This document shows, one piece after another, positions 33,848 to 40,134 of a stretch of DNA of 40,134 nt (its first letter is position 1; every line of letters starts with the position of its first letter). A program made the position numbers and the translations under genes. This stretch comes from Paraburkholderia dilworthii (GTDB lineage: Bacteria > Pseudomonadota > Gammaproteobacteria > Burkholderiales > Burkholderiaceae): assembly GCF_000472525.1 (NCBI RefSeq), contig NZ_AWZT01000051.1, forward strand, positions 7,915 to 48,048, read 5' to 3'. A model generated the notes under the pieces. It did no database searches. It was not told where the DNA came from and was given only the letters and a program-made list of their open reading frames with translations.

Positions 33848-33876
33848 AGTGTACGGAGTGCCACTAGAGGTGGCAA
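33848..33876 (-). promoter_or_regulatory. Promoter of the uracil permease gene with operator-like palindrome
   Basis: On the minus strand, TTGCCA (33876-33871) and TACACT (33853-33848) are separated by exactly 17 bases, a good sigma-70 promoter. The start would fall near 33840, giving a leader of about 70 bases. A perfect inverted repeat, TGCCAC-TAGAG-GTGGCA (33859-33875, plus strand), covers the -35 box and spacer, where a repressor would block polymerase. Confidence 0.55.
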
Positions 33877-33937
33877 GCGCGAACAATATGGCGTGAATCC
33901 AGTTCAAACGACACCTCGCGCGATGACACGAAGGCCA

Positions 33938-35503
33938 TCACCTCCGCGTCGCTTCTAGCGAAAACACGGTCACCGCTTCCTGCAACTGTCTCGCCTGACC
34001 CGCCATCGACGAAGCGGCAGCCGCGGCCTGCTCGACGAGCGCAGCGTTCTGCTGGGTCACGTCGTCCATTTGCGCGACGGCCCGGTTCACGCCCTCGATG
34101 TCCGTGCTTTGCTCCTGCGACGCCGATGAAATCTCGCCCATGAGGTCCGTCACGCGCTTGATCGACTGAGTCACTTCAGCCATCGTCTGGCCGGCCCGCT
34201 CGGCCAGTTCCGCGCCGCTGCCCACGCGCGCCGTCGAGCTTTCGATCAGTTCCTTGATCTCTTTCGCCGACACCGCGCTACGCTGCGCGAGCGAGCGCAC
34301 TTCGCCCGCGACGACCGCGAAGCCGCGCCCCTGTTCGCCGGCGCGCGCCGCTTCGACTGCTGCGTTCAGCGCCAGAATGTTGGTCTGGAACGCGATGCCC
34401 TCGATCACCGCAATGATGTCGGTCATGCGCTTGGAGCCGGCCGCCAGTTCCCGCATCGTTTCCACCACGTCGCCGACAAGACCGCTGCCGCGCGCCGCCA
34501 CTTCCGATGCGCCATGCGCGACGCCGCCTGCCTGCTGCGCGTTGTCGGCGTTCTGCTTCACCGTCGACGTTAGTTGCTGCATGCTCGACGCGGTTTGCTG
34601 CAAGGCCGCGGCCTGCTCTTCGGTCCGTTGCGACAGATCGGTGTTGCCCTGCGCGATTTCGCCCGACGCGGTCAGAATCGATTCGCTCGATTCGCTAATG
34701 CCCGATACGATCGCGGCAAGCCTCCCACGCATATTGCTCAGCGCGTACAACATGCTGTGCGTGTCGCCAGCGCGGGTCTCGACGTGCACGCTGAGGTCGC
34801 CATCGGCGATACGGTTGGCGACCTGCATTGCGTAATCCGGCTCGCCGCCTAGCTGACGCGACAGGCGCCGCGCGATCACCGCGGCAAGCAGCCCGCCCGC
34901 GACGATTGCGCCCAGCACGAGCACGAGCATCGCGACACGCATGCGCTGATACTCGGTGGCGGCTTCCGCCTGCGCGTCGTTGCCTTGCTGACGGCGATAG
35001 TCGATCAATGCCATGATGCGGTCGCGCAATGCCTCGCTGGACGCAATCGCGCGGCGCACGAGCTCGTTGTTGTCGACGCCGGCGGGAATCGGCGCGAGCC
35101 CAATCTGCTGGTGCACGATGCCTTCCCACACCGCCGAATTGCGCAGCACGTCGTCGAACATCTGCTGGCCTTTGGCGGTTGCCATAGTCGCGCGGTAATG
35201 GTCGTAGCCCTCGTGCATCAGCTTGAGCGACCCGACGATGCTCTCCTTCAGCTTCTGGCGCCCGGCGTCGTCGGCTGCATAGCCGAGATTCGCGGCGGCC
35301 AGGTCGGCGTCGATCTTGTGGCGGTTCGCCTCTTCGAGCCAGTAGAGGCCGTCCATGTACTTGTCGCAGATGGCATCGGTAATGTCATGCATCGACGACA
35401 GCGTTTTCAGCGACGTGCCGCCGATCACCACGCAAAATCCAATGACAACGGCAAATGCCAACAGCAGTTTCCTGAACACGGTCATGCGGTCGAACCACTT
35501 CAT
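33938..35503 (-). CDS. Methyl-accepting chemotaxis protein
   Basis: This 521-residue inner-membrane chemoreceptor has a first membrane helix at about 11-31 and a periplasmic four-helix-bundle-type sensor of about 150 residues. A second membrane helix (MLVLVLGAIVAGGLLAAVI) is followed by a HAMP domain and a long methyl-accepting coiled coil. The signalling hairpin tip is AARAGEQGRGFAVVAGEVRS. The C-terminus ends without an NWETF-type tether for CheR/CheB. The ATG at 35503 has an AAGGATG ribosome-binding site; the frame is open 19 codons upstream, but those residues are not family-like. The ligand is unknown. A sigma-28-like promoter lies at 35624-35650. Confidence 0.92.
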   Translation of the reverse strand: MKWFDRMTVFRKLLLAFAVVIGFCVVIGGTSLKTLSSMHDITDAICDKYMDGLYWLEEANRHKIDADLAAANLGYAADDAGRQKLKESIVGSLKLMHEGYDHYRATMATAKGQQMFDDVLRNSAVWEGIVHQQIGLAPIPAGVDNNELVRRAIASSEALRDRIMALIDYRRQQGNDAQAEAATEYQRMRVAMLVLVLGAIVAGGLLAAVIARRLSRQLGGEPDYAMQVANRIADGDLSVHVETRAGDTHSMLYALSNMRGRLAAIVSGISESSESILTASGEIAQGNTDLSQRTEEQAAALQQTASSMQQLTSTVKQNADNAQQAGGVAHGASEVAARGSGLVGDVVETMRELAAGSKRMTDIIAVIEGIAFQTNILALNAAVEAARAGEQGRGFAVVAGEVRSLAQRSAVSAKEIKELIESSTARVGSGAELAERAGQTMAEVTQSIKRVTDLMGEISSASQEQSTDIEGVNRAVAQMDDVTQQNAALVEQAAAAASSMAGQARQLQEAVTVFSLEATRR

Positions 35504-35623
35504 TTGAACATCCTTCAGAAGTCGCAACGGAATGCTCGCCGACGCATCACGGCAAACCATGTCGCGACTCCTTGCGATGAGTCATACATGTGGGACGTGC
35601 GAAGCAGCGACGCTCACTTCGCT

Positions 35624-35650
35624 TTTACGGCTCCGAAGACGCGGACCTGA
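35624..35650 (-). promoter_or_regulatory. Sigma-28 (FliA)-like promoter of the chemoreceptor gene
   Basis: On the minus strand TCAG (35650-35647) is followed after 15 bases by GCCGTAAA (35631-35624). The pattern resembles the flagellar consensus TAAA-N15-GCCGATAA in spacing, with two transposed bases in the -10 part. It lies about 120 bases before the start codon. Confidence 0.35.
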
Positions 35651-35750
35651 AGCGGTAAATGCCTGGAATAAGCGGGACAGGATGATGTAAGGAATGCCTG
35701 GCAGCCAGAGCCAGACGAACGACACCCGCGCGCGTTTGAGAATCGTCCGA

Positions 35751-35779
35751 TTGGAACGCGCTCATTCGCCTCTTAGACT
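35751..35779 (+). promoter_or_regulatory. Sigma-70-like promoter for a candidate small RNA
   Basis: TTGGAA (35751-35756) and TAGACT (35774-35779) are separated by exactly 17 bases. The predicted start near 35786 leads to the strong terminator ending at 35872, with no gene between. Each box matches consensus at four positions. Confidence 0.42.
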
Positions 35780-35785
35780 TCTCCG

Positions 35786-35872
35786 GCTGCGTTGACCCCA
35801 AGTGGCGCATGCGACGTTGTTGTAACTCTCCGACTTTCCGCTCACGCCCCCAAGGTGTGAGCGGTTTTTTTT
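35786..35872 (+). ncRNA. Candidate small RNA of about 85 nucleotides
   Basis: A plausible promoter (35751-35779) and a strong terminator (35838-35872) on the plus strand enclose no reading frame. The genes on either side (chemoreceptor and DUF2239) are both on the minus strand, so the terminator does not belong to either. The body is partly C/T-rich (AACTCTCCGACTTTCCGC) and ends in a stem with an eight-U tail, the form favoured by Hfq-binding RNAs. This is inferred from sequence layout alone. The rest of the 407-base gap (35504-35910) holds only the promoters. Confidence 0.42.
35838..35872 (+). terminator. Strong rho-independent terminator without an upstream plus-strand gene
   Basis: CCGCTCAC (35838-35845) and GTGAGCGG (35857-35864) form a perfect 8-bp stem, followed by eight T residues (35865-35872). 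On the minus strand the flank is not T-rich, so it does not serve the DUF2239 gene. Confidence 0.88.
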
Positions 35873-35910
35873 GCCCATGCTTTTCGCCTATGCGCTACGC
35901 TCGGCGCGAT

Positions 35911-36534
35911 TCACGTCTGCGCCTCGAACGCGTTGGCCGCGAGCCGCAATGCGTAAGCGCGGACATCTTCCGGCCATCGCGAGATTTTCTCTTCGAAGCG
36001 CGGCCGATCGCCTGCATAGAGCGCGCGAGTAGCGTCTTCGTAATCCGGCAGGTTGCCGGCCAGCGCGGTCATGAAGCGATACACCGCTTCCTGCGCCGCG
36101 CGTTTGCGGTCGCGATCCTCGCCTGCGACGCGCGCCGTCTCGACCAGCTTGCGCAGCGCGACCGACGCACCGCCCGGCTGCGCATTCAACCAGTCCCAAT
36201 GACGCGGCAACAACGTCACCTCGCGCGCGACGACGCCGAGCCTGGGCCGTCCGCGGCCGCGCGGCGTGCCGGGGCCGGCAGCGGCATCGTTGCTTGCGTC
36301 GTAGTCAGAATCAGCGGCAAGCTCCGCGTGATTCAAGCGCGCGACGATGTCCTCCGCAGTGCCGCGCAGATCGAATTCGACCGGGGCGGCGGTGACGTCG
36401 TCGAAAACGAGAACGGGCGCCTGCTCGCCGCGCGCAAGGACTTCGTTTACGGCGAGGGCGACGGCGGGCAACTCGCCGGAGGCGATGAGGCGATGGCCTT
36501 CGAAGGCCGTGCAGTGAGTGAAATGCGTGGTCAC
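35911..36534 (-). CDS. DUF2239 family protein
   Basis: This 207-residue protein matches the DUF2239 family: an N-terminal part with FTAFEG-type and VFDD motifs, then the conserved GRGRPRLGVVAREVTLLPRHWDWL region. The C-terminal helical half includes YRFMTALAGNLPDYEDATRALYAGD. The GRPRLGV segment and the following helices suggest a ribbon- or helix-type DNA-binding core, which is inference. It is cytoplasmic. The promoter region at 36563-36613 carries paired repeats. No experimental role is known to me. Confidence 0.85.
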   Translation of the reverse strand: MTTHFTHCTAFEGHRLIASGELPAVALAVNEVLARGEQAPVLVFDDVTAAPVEFDLRGTAEDIVARLNHAELAADSDYDASNDAAAGPGTPRGRGRPRLGVVAREVTLLPRHWDWLNAQPGGASVALRKLVETARVAGEDRDRKRAAQEAVYRFMTALAGNLPDYEDATRALYAGDRPRFEEKISRWPEDVRAYALRLAANAFEAQT

Positions 36535-36562
36535 GACGAACTCCAGTTCAAGAAGTGGCCGA

Positions 36563-36613
36563 ATTATACCCGGGTCAAATTAAAAGGCGAATATATTATC
36601 CGGGTGATATTCG
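36563..36613 (-). promoter_or_regulatory. Paired CCGGGT repeats in the DUF2239 promoter region
   Basis: ATTATACCCGGGTCAAATT (36563-36581) and ATTATCCGGGTGATATT (36595-36611) are near-identical direct repeats whose CCGGG cores lie exactly 30 bases apart, about three helical turns. The second is nested in a perfect inverted repeat CGAATAT/ATATTCG (36588-36594, 36607-36613). A minus-strand TATAAT (36568-36563) overlaps the first repeat. The site is 30-80 bases upstream of the DUF2239 start and looks like a two-site operator. Confidence 0.55.
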
Positions 36614-36621
36614 GCAGCGCC

Positions 36622-38133
36622 TCAATGTCCCACTGTGACGATCACGGCGCCGCGCGCCGCCGGCGCTGTTGCCCGGTACGAGAAGACGCAATTGCGGCCG
36701 GCGTCTTTCGCCGCGTACAGCGCCTGATCAGCGGCATCGACGAGCGCGCGACTGGTCGCGAACGCCTCACCTTGCGTGGTGGCGACGCCGATACTGACCG
36801 TCAACACATGATGTGAGCTCGCCACATGACCCAGCGCGAGCGCCTGCACCGCCGCGCGGACTTTCTCGGCGATGCAAGCCGCGCCCGCTCCGTCCGTGTC
36901 CGGCAGGAGAACGGCGAACTCCTCGCCGCCGTAACGCGCCGCCGTGTCGCCCGGACGCCGCCCATTGCTTGTGATGCAGTGAGCGACGGCGATCAGCGCG
37001 TCGTCGCCGGCCGAATGGCCATACAAGTCGTTAAAGCCTTTGAAACTGTCGACGTCGATCAGCAGCATGGAAAGCGGCCCGCCGTTGCGCTGTGCGCGGC
37101 GCCACTCGTGCTCTGCGGCTTCCTCGAAGGTGCGGCGGTTGTCGACGCCCGTGAGACCGTCCGTGCGCGCGAGCATGCGCAACTCTTCCTCGGCGAGAAG
37201 ACGGCGTCGCATCTGCTGCGCAAACAGCATGGCCAGCGCGATCAGCGTGAGGTCGAGCGCGCCGATCAACGAGCCGATGATCCATGCGCGCCGCCGCCAG
37301 CCCACATAGATGTCGCGCGTGGACAGCGCGACATCGAGGATCAGCGGATACATGTCGATATGGCGAAACGCGTACCAGCGCTCGACGCCGTCGATCGCCG
37401 CCGTGCCGAAGAAGTCGCCGCTCGGCTGTTCCACGAAGCGCGAATAGTTGGACGTGCCCGTCAGATTGATACCGATGGTCTTCAGGTCGTAAGGACGCCG
37501 CATCAACATCGTGCCGTCGCTTAGCATCAGCGCCATCGAGCCGCCGGCGCCGAGGTTCATCCCGTTGAACAGGCTGCGGAAATACTTCAGGCGCATGGTG
37601 CCGACCACCACGCCGCCAAAGCTGCCGTCCGGCCGCGAAATGCGCCGACTCAAGCCGATGCTCAGGTCAGCGCCCGTCGCCCGCGGCATGAACGGGTGAC
37701 TGACGTACAAACCGACGTTGTGCGAATCGCGATGCACCTTGAAGTAGTCGCGGTCGCCGAGATAGACATGGCGCGGGGGAACGGCCTGCGAATCGAACTT
37801 GATATAGCCGGTTTCGTCGATCACGAGGATCGAGCCCATGTCTTTCGCGGAAGCCGAGCCGTCGAACAACACCATCTGACGTAGCGAAGGCTCGAGTTGC
37901 AGCACGCGTGGCTGCTTGAGTGCTTCGATGACCGCTCGTATCGACAGGTCGTAGATTTCCAGATTGCGCGACACGTCGCGCTCGACCAATAGCGACACAT
38001 TGAAGACGGAGTCTTGCGCGCGCCGCAGCGCGTCGTCGTGCATTTGCGCCAGCACCCACACTGCAATGGCCAGGATTGCGCTGGCCAGCACGCCACTAAT
38101 CGCAATGATGATGTTCGGACGACGCGTGACCAT
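36622..38133 (-). CDS. Cache-domain GGDEF diguanylate cyclase
   Basis: This 503-residue inner-membrane sensor enzyme makes c-di-GMP from two GTP. A membrane helix at about 9-29 is followed by a periplasmic double-Cache sensor (about 35-280; ILVIDETGYIKFDSQ, YLGDRDYFKVHRDS, FGGVVVGTMRLKYF). A second helix (about 283-305) precedes the GGDEF domain. The active site GGEEF is at 402-406 and looks intact. RPGD at 393-396, five residues earlier, is the RxxD inhibitory site, so product feedback is expected. It lies 87 bases upstream of the DUF2239 gene on the same strand, but that gap holds its own promoter-like repeats. The ligand is unknown. Confidence 0.92.
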   Translation of the reverse strand: MVTRRPNIIIAISGVLASAILAIAVWVLAQMHDDALRRAQDSVFNVSLLVERDVSRNLEIYDLSIRAVIEALKQPRVLQLEPSLRQMVLFDGSASAKDMGSILVIDETGYIKFDSQAVPPRHVYLGDRDYFKVHRDSHNVGLYVSHPFMPRATGADLSIGLSRRISRPDGSFGGVVVGTMRLKYFRSLFNGMNLGAGGSMALMLSDGTMLMRRPYDLKTIGINLTGTSNYSRFVEQPSGDFFGTAAIDGVERWYAFRHIDMYPLILDVALSTRDIYVGWRRRAWIIGSLIGALDLTLIALAMLFAQQMRRRLLAEEELRMLARTDGLTGVDNRRTFEEAAEHEWRRAQRNGGPLSMLLIDVDSFKGFNDLYGHSAGDDALIAVAHCITSNGRRPGDTAARYGGEEFAVLLPDTDGAGAACIAEKVRAAVQALALGHVASSHHVLTVSIGVATTQGEAFATSRALVDAADQALYAAKDAGRNCVFSYRATAPAARGAVIVTVGH

Positions 38134-38462
38134 TGAGTTCGGTTAGGGCATGCGCGGTATCCACGCACCAGGAGAAGGAAAGAGACGCGTCCACCGGGGA
38201 AACGCGTATGGCGAACCGGTAGGGTACCAGACGCGATCTCCGTGCAAATGATCGAAAAGACGGGTCTTTGCTGCCTTGCGCGCGGCTCTTGGGTCTGGAT
38301 GACGCGACAACGATGCGCCGACACGGGGCTGCGCTCGAGCGTTCCAAGCCGTGGCACCACGACGCAGAGTTGCCCGCCGCGCGGAAATTGCATCGCGCAG
38401 CCGCACTCTCCGTCTTCTGTCGTCATCTCATGCAATGTTATTAGTGACATGCCCGGTACTCC

Positions 38463-38490
38463 TCAAGTCCGCTCGTGCGCGCCCCGATAA
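38463..38490 (+). promoter_or_regulatory. Sigma-28 (FliA)-like promoter upstream of the chemoreceptor pseudogene
   Basis: TCAAGTCC (38463-38470) and CCCGATAA (38483-38490) resemble the flagellar promoter TAAAGTTT-N11-GCCGATAA with a spacer one base longer. It lies about 155 bases before the ATG of the disrupted chemoreceptor, which fits the usual control of chemotaxis genes. Confidence 0.45.
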
Positions 38491-38549
38491 CAAGTAACTG
38501 GATGCTGTTTTTGCGTTCGCGAAGAACGGCAACACTGCGCGGGGGCCGC

Positions 38550-38589
38550 CCGGACATGTGGCGGTCCACATAGACGCTCCCATGTCCGG
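38550..38589. promoter_or_regulatory. Inverted repeat in the leader of the chemoreceptor pseudogene
   Basis: CCGGACATG (38550-38558) and CATGTCCGG (38581-38589) are perfect 9-bp inverted repeats with a 22-base spacer that itself holds a GTGG-CGGT-CCAC hairpin. Centre-to-centre spacing is 31 bases. It could be a paired operator site or an RNA stem-loop in the leader. Confidence 0.5.
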
Positions 38590-38644
38590 ACCTGAGAGTC
38601 GATTACGAAGCGTCCACGCTTCGTCCCTCGAGAAAAATAGATAT

Positions 38645-40134
38645 ATGGCGGCCCTGAACCAATTCAGTGTCAAAGCCAAGCTGATAGCCGGCTTCGGCAC
38701 GTTGTCCCTGATCGTCGTCGCGTTGCGGGACTTTCACTAAAATCGCTGAGCGATTCCACCGATGGCTTTTCCAGCTTCGTGCGCGGCATCAACGCGCGCG
38801 CCGACATGGCCGTGCAGGTGCGGAGCGCCGTCGACCGTCGTGCGATCGCGGTGCGCAACCTCGTGCTCGTGGCGAAGCCCGAGAACCTGGAGATCGAGAA
38901 AGCTCAGGTGGCACGCGCGCACGAAGACGTAGCGACGAACCTCAAAAAGCTCAACGAGATGGTCAAGGCCTCCGACGCGAGCGAGAAGGCGCGCAGCCTG
39001 GTGGCCGAGATAGACCGGGTGGAGGCCGCATATGGCCCGGTCGCGACCGACATCGTGAATCTCGCGCTCGCCAACAGGCGCGACGAGGCCATCGCGAAAA
39101 TGGACGATCAATGCCGGCCGCTGCTCGCGGCGCTGGTTCGCGCAACCGATGCGTACGCGGACTATGCGCATTCGCGTCAGGGAGAGATGATCAACGATTA
39201 CGCTGCGCACTATGAAAATCAGCACAACCTGTTGATCGCCATTTCGCTGTTCGCGATTGCGCTTGCAGTGGGCGCGTGCGTCGTACTCACGCGCGCCGTG
39301 AGCGGACCGCTGCGTTTGGCGATCGACGTCGCGCGGACCGTGTCGCAAGGCGATTTGCGCACGCGCATTACCGTCGACGGCAAGGATGAAACCAGCAAAC
39401 TGCTCGGCGCATTGCGCGAGATGAACGAGCGTCTGACGACGATCGTCGCACGCGTGCGCGATGCCAGCATGAGCATTGCCGGCGCGGCTCGCGAGATCGC
39501 CGCGGGCAATATGGACCTGAGCCAGCGCACGGAGCAGCAGGCGGCGTCGCTGCAGGAGACGGCTTCGAGCATGGAGCAGCTCACGTCCACGGTGAAGCAG
39601 AACGCCGATAACGCGCAACAAGGCAGCATGCTGGCCGCGAATGCTTCGTCCGTTGCGCAGAAAGGCAGCGCGGTGGTGGGCCAGGTGGTGAGCACGATGC
39701 AGGACATCAGCGATAGCTCGACGAAGATGGCGGATATCACGGGCATCATAAGGAATTGCATTTCAGACCAACATTCTTGCGCTGAGCGCGGCCGTGGAAG
39801 CTGCGCGCGCGGGCGAACAGGGACGCGGCTTCGCAGTGGTTGCAAGCGAGGTGAGAAGCCTGGCGCAGCGCTCGTCGAGCGCGGCCAAGGAGATTAAGGA
39901 CCTGATCGCCAATTCGGTGGACAGGATCCGCGACGGCTCGTCGCTCGCCGGCGAAGCAGGCAAGACGATGACGGAAGTCACGCAAGCGGCGGCGCGTGTG
40001 ACCGACATTCGCCGCGTGACCGACCCACTTCGCAAGCAGCGAGCGATCCAGTTCGACGCCTTCGCGTGCATACATGACCGACTGCCGGTAAAGCGGCACG
40101 TGGTCTGCAAACTTCGAGACCAGTACGTGTGCCA
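38645..40134 (+). pseudogene. Frameshifted methyl-accepting chemotaxis protein, right end beyond window
   Basis: The remains of a chemoreceptor gene can be read in pieces. The start MAALNQFSVKAKLIAGFG and first membrane helix run from 38645. A missing G after 38722 shifts the frame and creates a stop at 38740-38742. Reading then resumes in another frame (LSLKSLSDSTDGFSSF) through a sensor domain, second helix, HAMP and methylation helix to about 39750. A net two-base loss near 39748-39757 shifts it again, after which GIAFQTNILAL and GEQGRGFAVVASEV, the signalling tip, appear. Near 40010-40040 the frame is lost a third time. A single intact receptor is impossible. It differs from the intact receptor at 33938-35503 and is not a simple copy. 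Sequencing error at three places is less likely than decay, but cannot be excluded. Confidence 0.85.

Larger units (their letters stand above)
38134..38644. other. Divergent intergenic region (511 bp)
   Basis: This gap lies between the diguanylate cyclase gene (-) and the chemoreceptor pseudogene (+). It carries the sigma-28-like site at 38463-38490 and the inverted repeat at 38550-38589. An open frame on the minus strand runs through it into the cyclase gene, but it has no recognisable motif. Confidence 0.55.

Noticed and set aside
37821..38450. Minus-strand frame extending from the gap into the start of the diguanylate cyclase gene
   Set aside because: It overlaps the cyclase's first 310 bases in another frame. 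The non-overlapping part has no motif and an uneven composition.
1..40134. tRNA genes, CRISPR arrays, insertion sequences, phage or toxin-antitoxin modules
   Set aside because: No cloverleaf-type sequence, regularly spaced repeat array, transposase or integrase was seen. The only tandem arrays are the 11-bp and 24-bp repeats, which have no spacers.

Overview
The window is about 40 kb of GC-rich, densely coded DNA from a free-living Gram-negative bacterium. The best fit is the order Burkholderiales, probably a Paraburkholderia/Burkholderia chromosome. That view rests on a fused isobutyryl-CoA mutase (IcmF), a close KirBac1.1-type potassium channel, a fused indolepyruvate:ferredoxin oxidoreductase, a beta-proteobacterial trimeric porin and the codon use. 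The species cannot be named from the sequence alone. I see no tRNA, rRNA, CRISPR array, insertion sequence, phage gene or plasmid gene. This is a chromosomal backbone of metabolic, transport and signalling genes, not an island.

Layout. Positions 1-4143 (+): the 3' part of a GhrA-type 2-hydroxyacid dehydrogenase, then a probable five-gene unit (HMG-CoA lyase, YbaK-type deacylase, DUF1289 protein, MaoC-like hydratase, metallo-beta-lactamase-fold hydrolase) with ATGA overlaps at its end. Positions 4535-8171: a DMT exporter divergent from an Lrp/AsnC regulator, a fluoroacetate-dehalogenase-like hydrolase, and a nitronate-monooxygenase-like flavoprotein. Positions 8307-14072 (-): icmF, a LysR regulator and a porin. 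Positions 14634-18894: a small exported protein, a bile-acid/sodium-symporter-like transporter and an EAL-CBS-GGDEF protein. Positions 19184-22364 (+): a translationally coupled LacI regulator, AGE-family sugar isomerase and PfkB kinase, read as a small sugar (mannose to fructose to fructose-6-phosphate) module. Positions 22497-24245: two small related unknown proteins and the KirBac channel. Positions 24509-28096: the ferredoxin oxidoreductase. Positions 28181-30209 (-): an EAL protein followed by cutC. Positions 30744-33770: a CPA1 Na+/H+ antiporter convergent with a uracil permease. Positions 33938-40134: an intact chemoreceptor, a DUF2239 protein, a Cache-GGDEF diguanylate cyclase and a frameshifted chemoreceptor pseudogene that runs off the right edge.

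Themes. HMG-CoA lyase, IcmF and indolepyruvate oxidoreductase all serve amino-acid or branched-chain acyl-CoA breakdown, but they lie in separate transcription units. Three c-di-GMP enzymes and two chemoreceptors in the right half give it a motility/signalling character.

No clearly new multigene system is visible. The most interesting undescribed signals are non-coding. They are a promoter-terminator pair with no gene between its ends (candidate small RNA, 35751-35872), and a uracil-permease control region with an operator-like palindrome plus two mutually exclusive leader hairpins (33796-33876). Others are a perfect 9-bp palindrome upstream of the LacI-led sugar operon (19019-19045), a paired repeat upstream of the DUF2239 gene, and an unexplained long stem-loop at 15353-15396. 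All such calls were made by eye, without database or folding tools.
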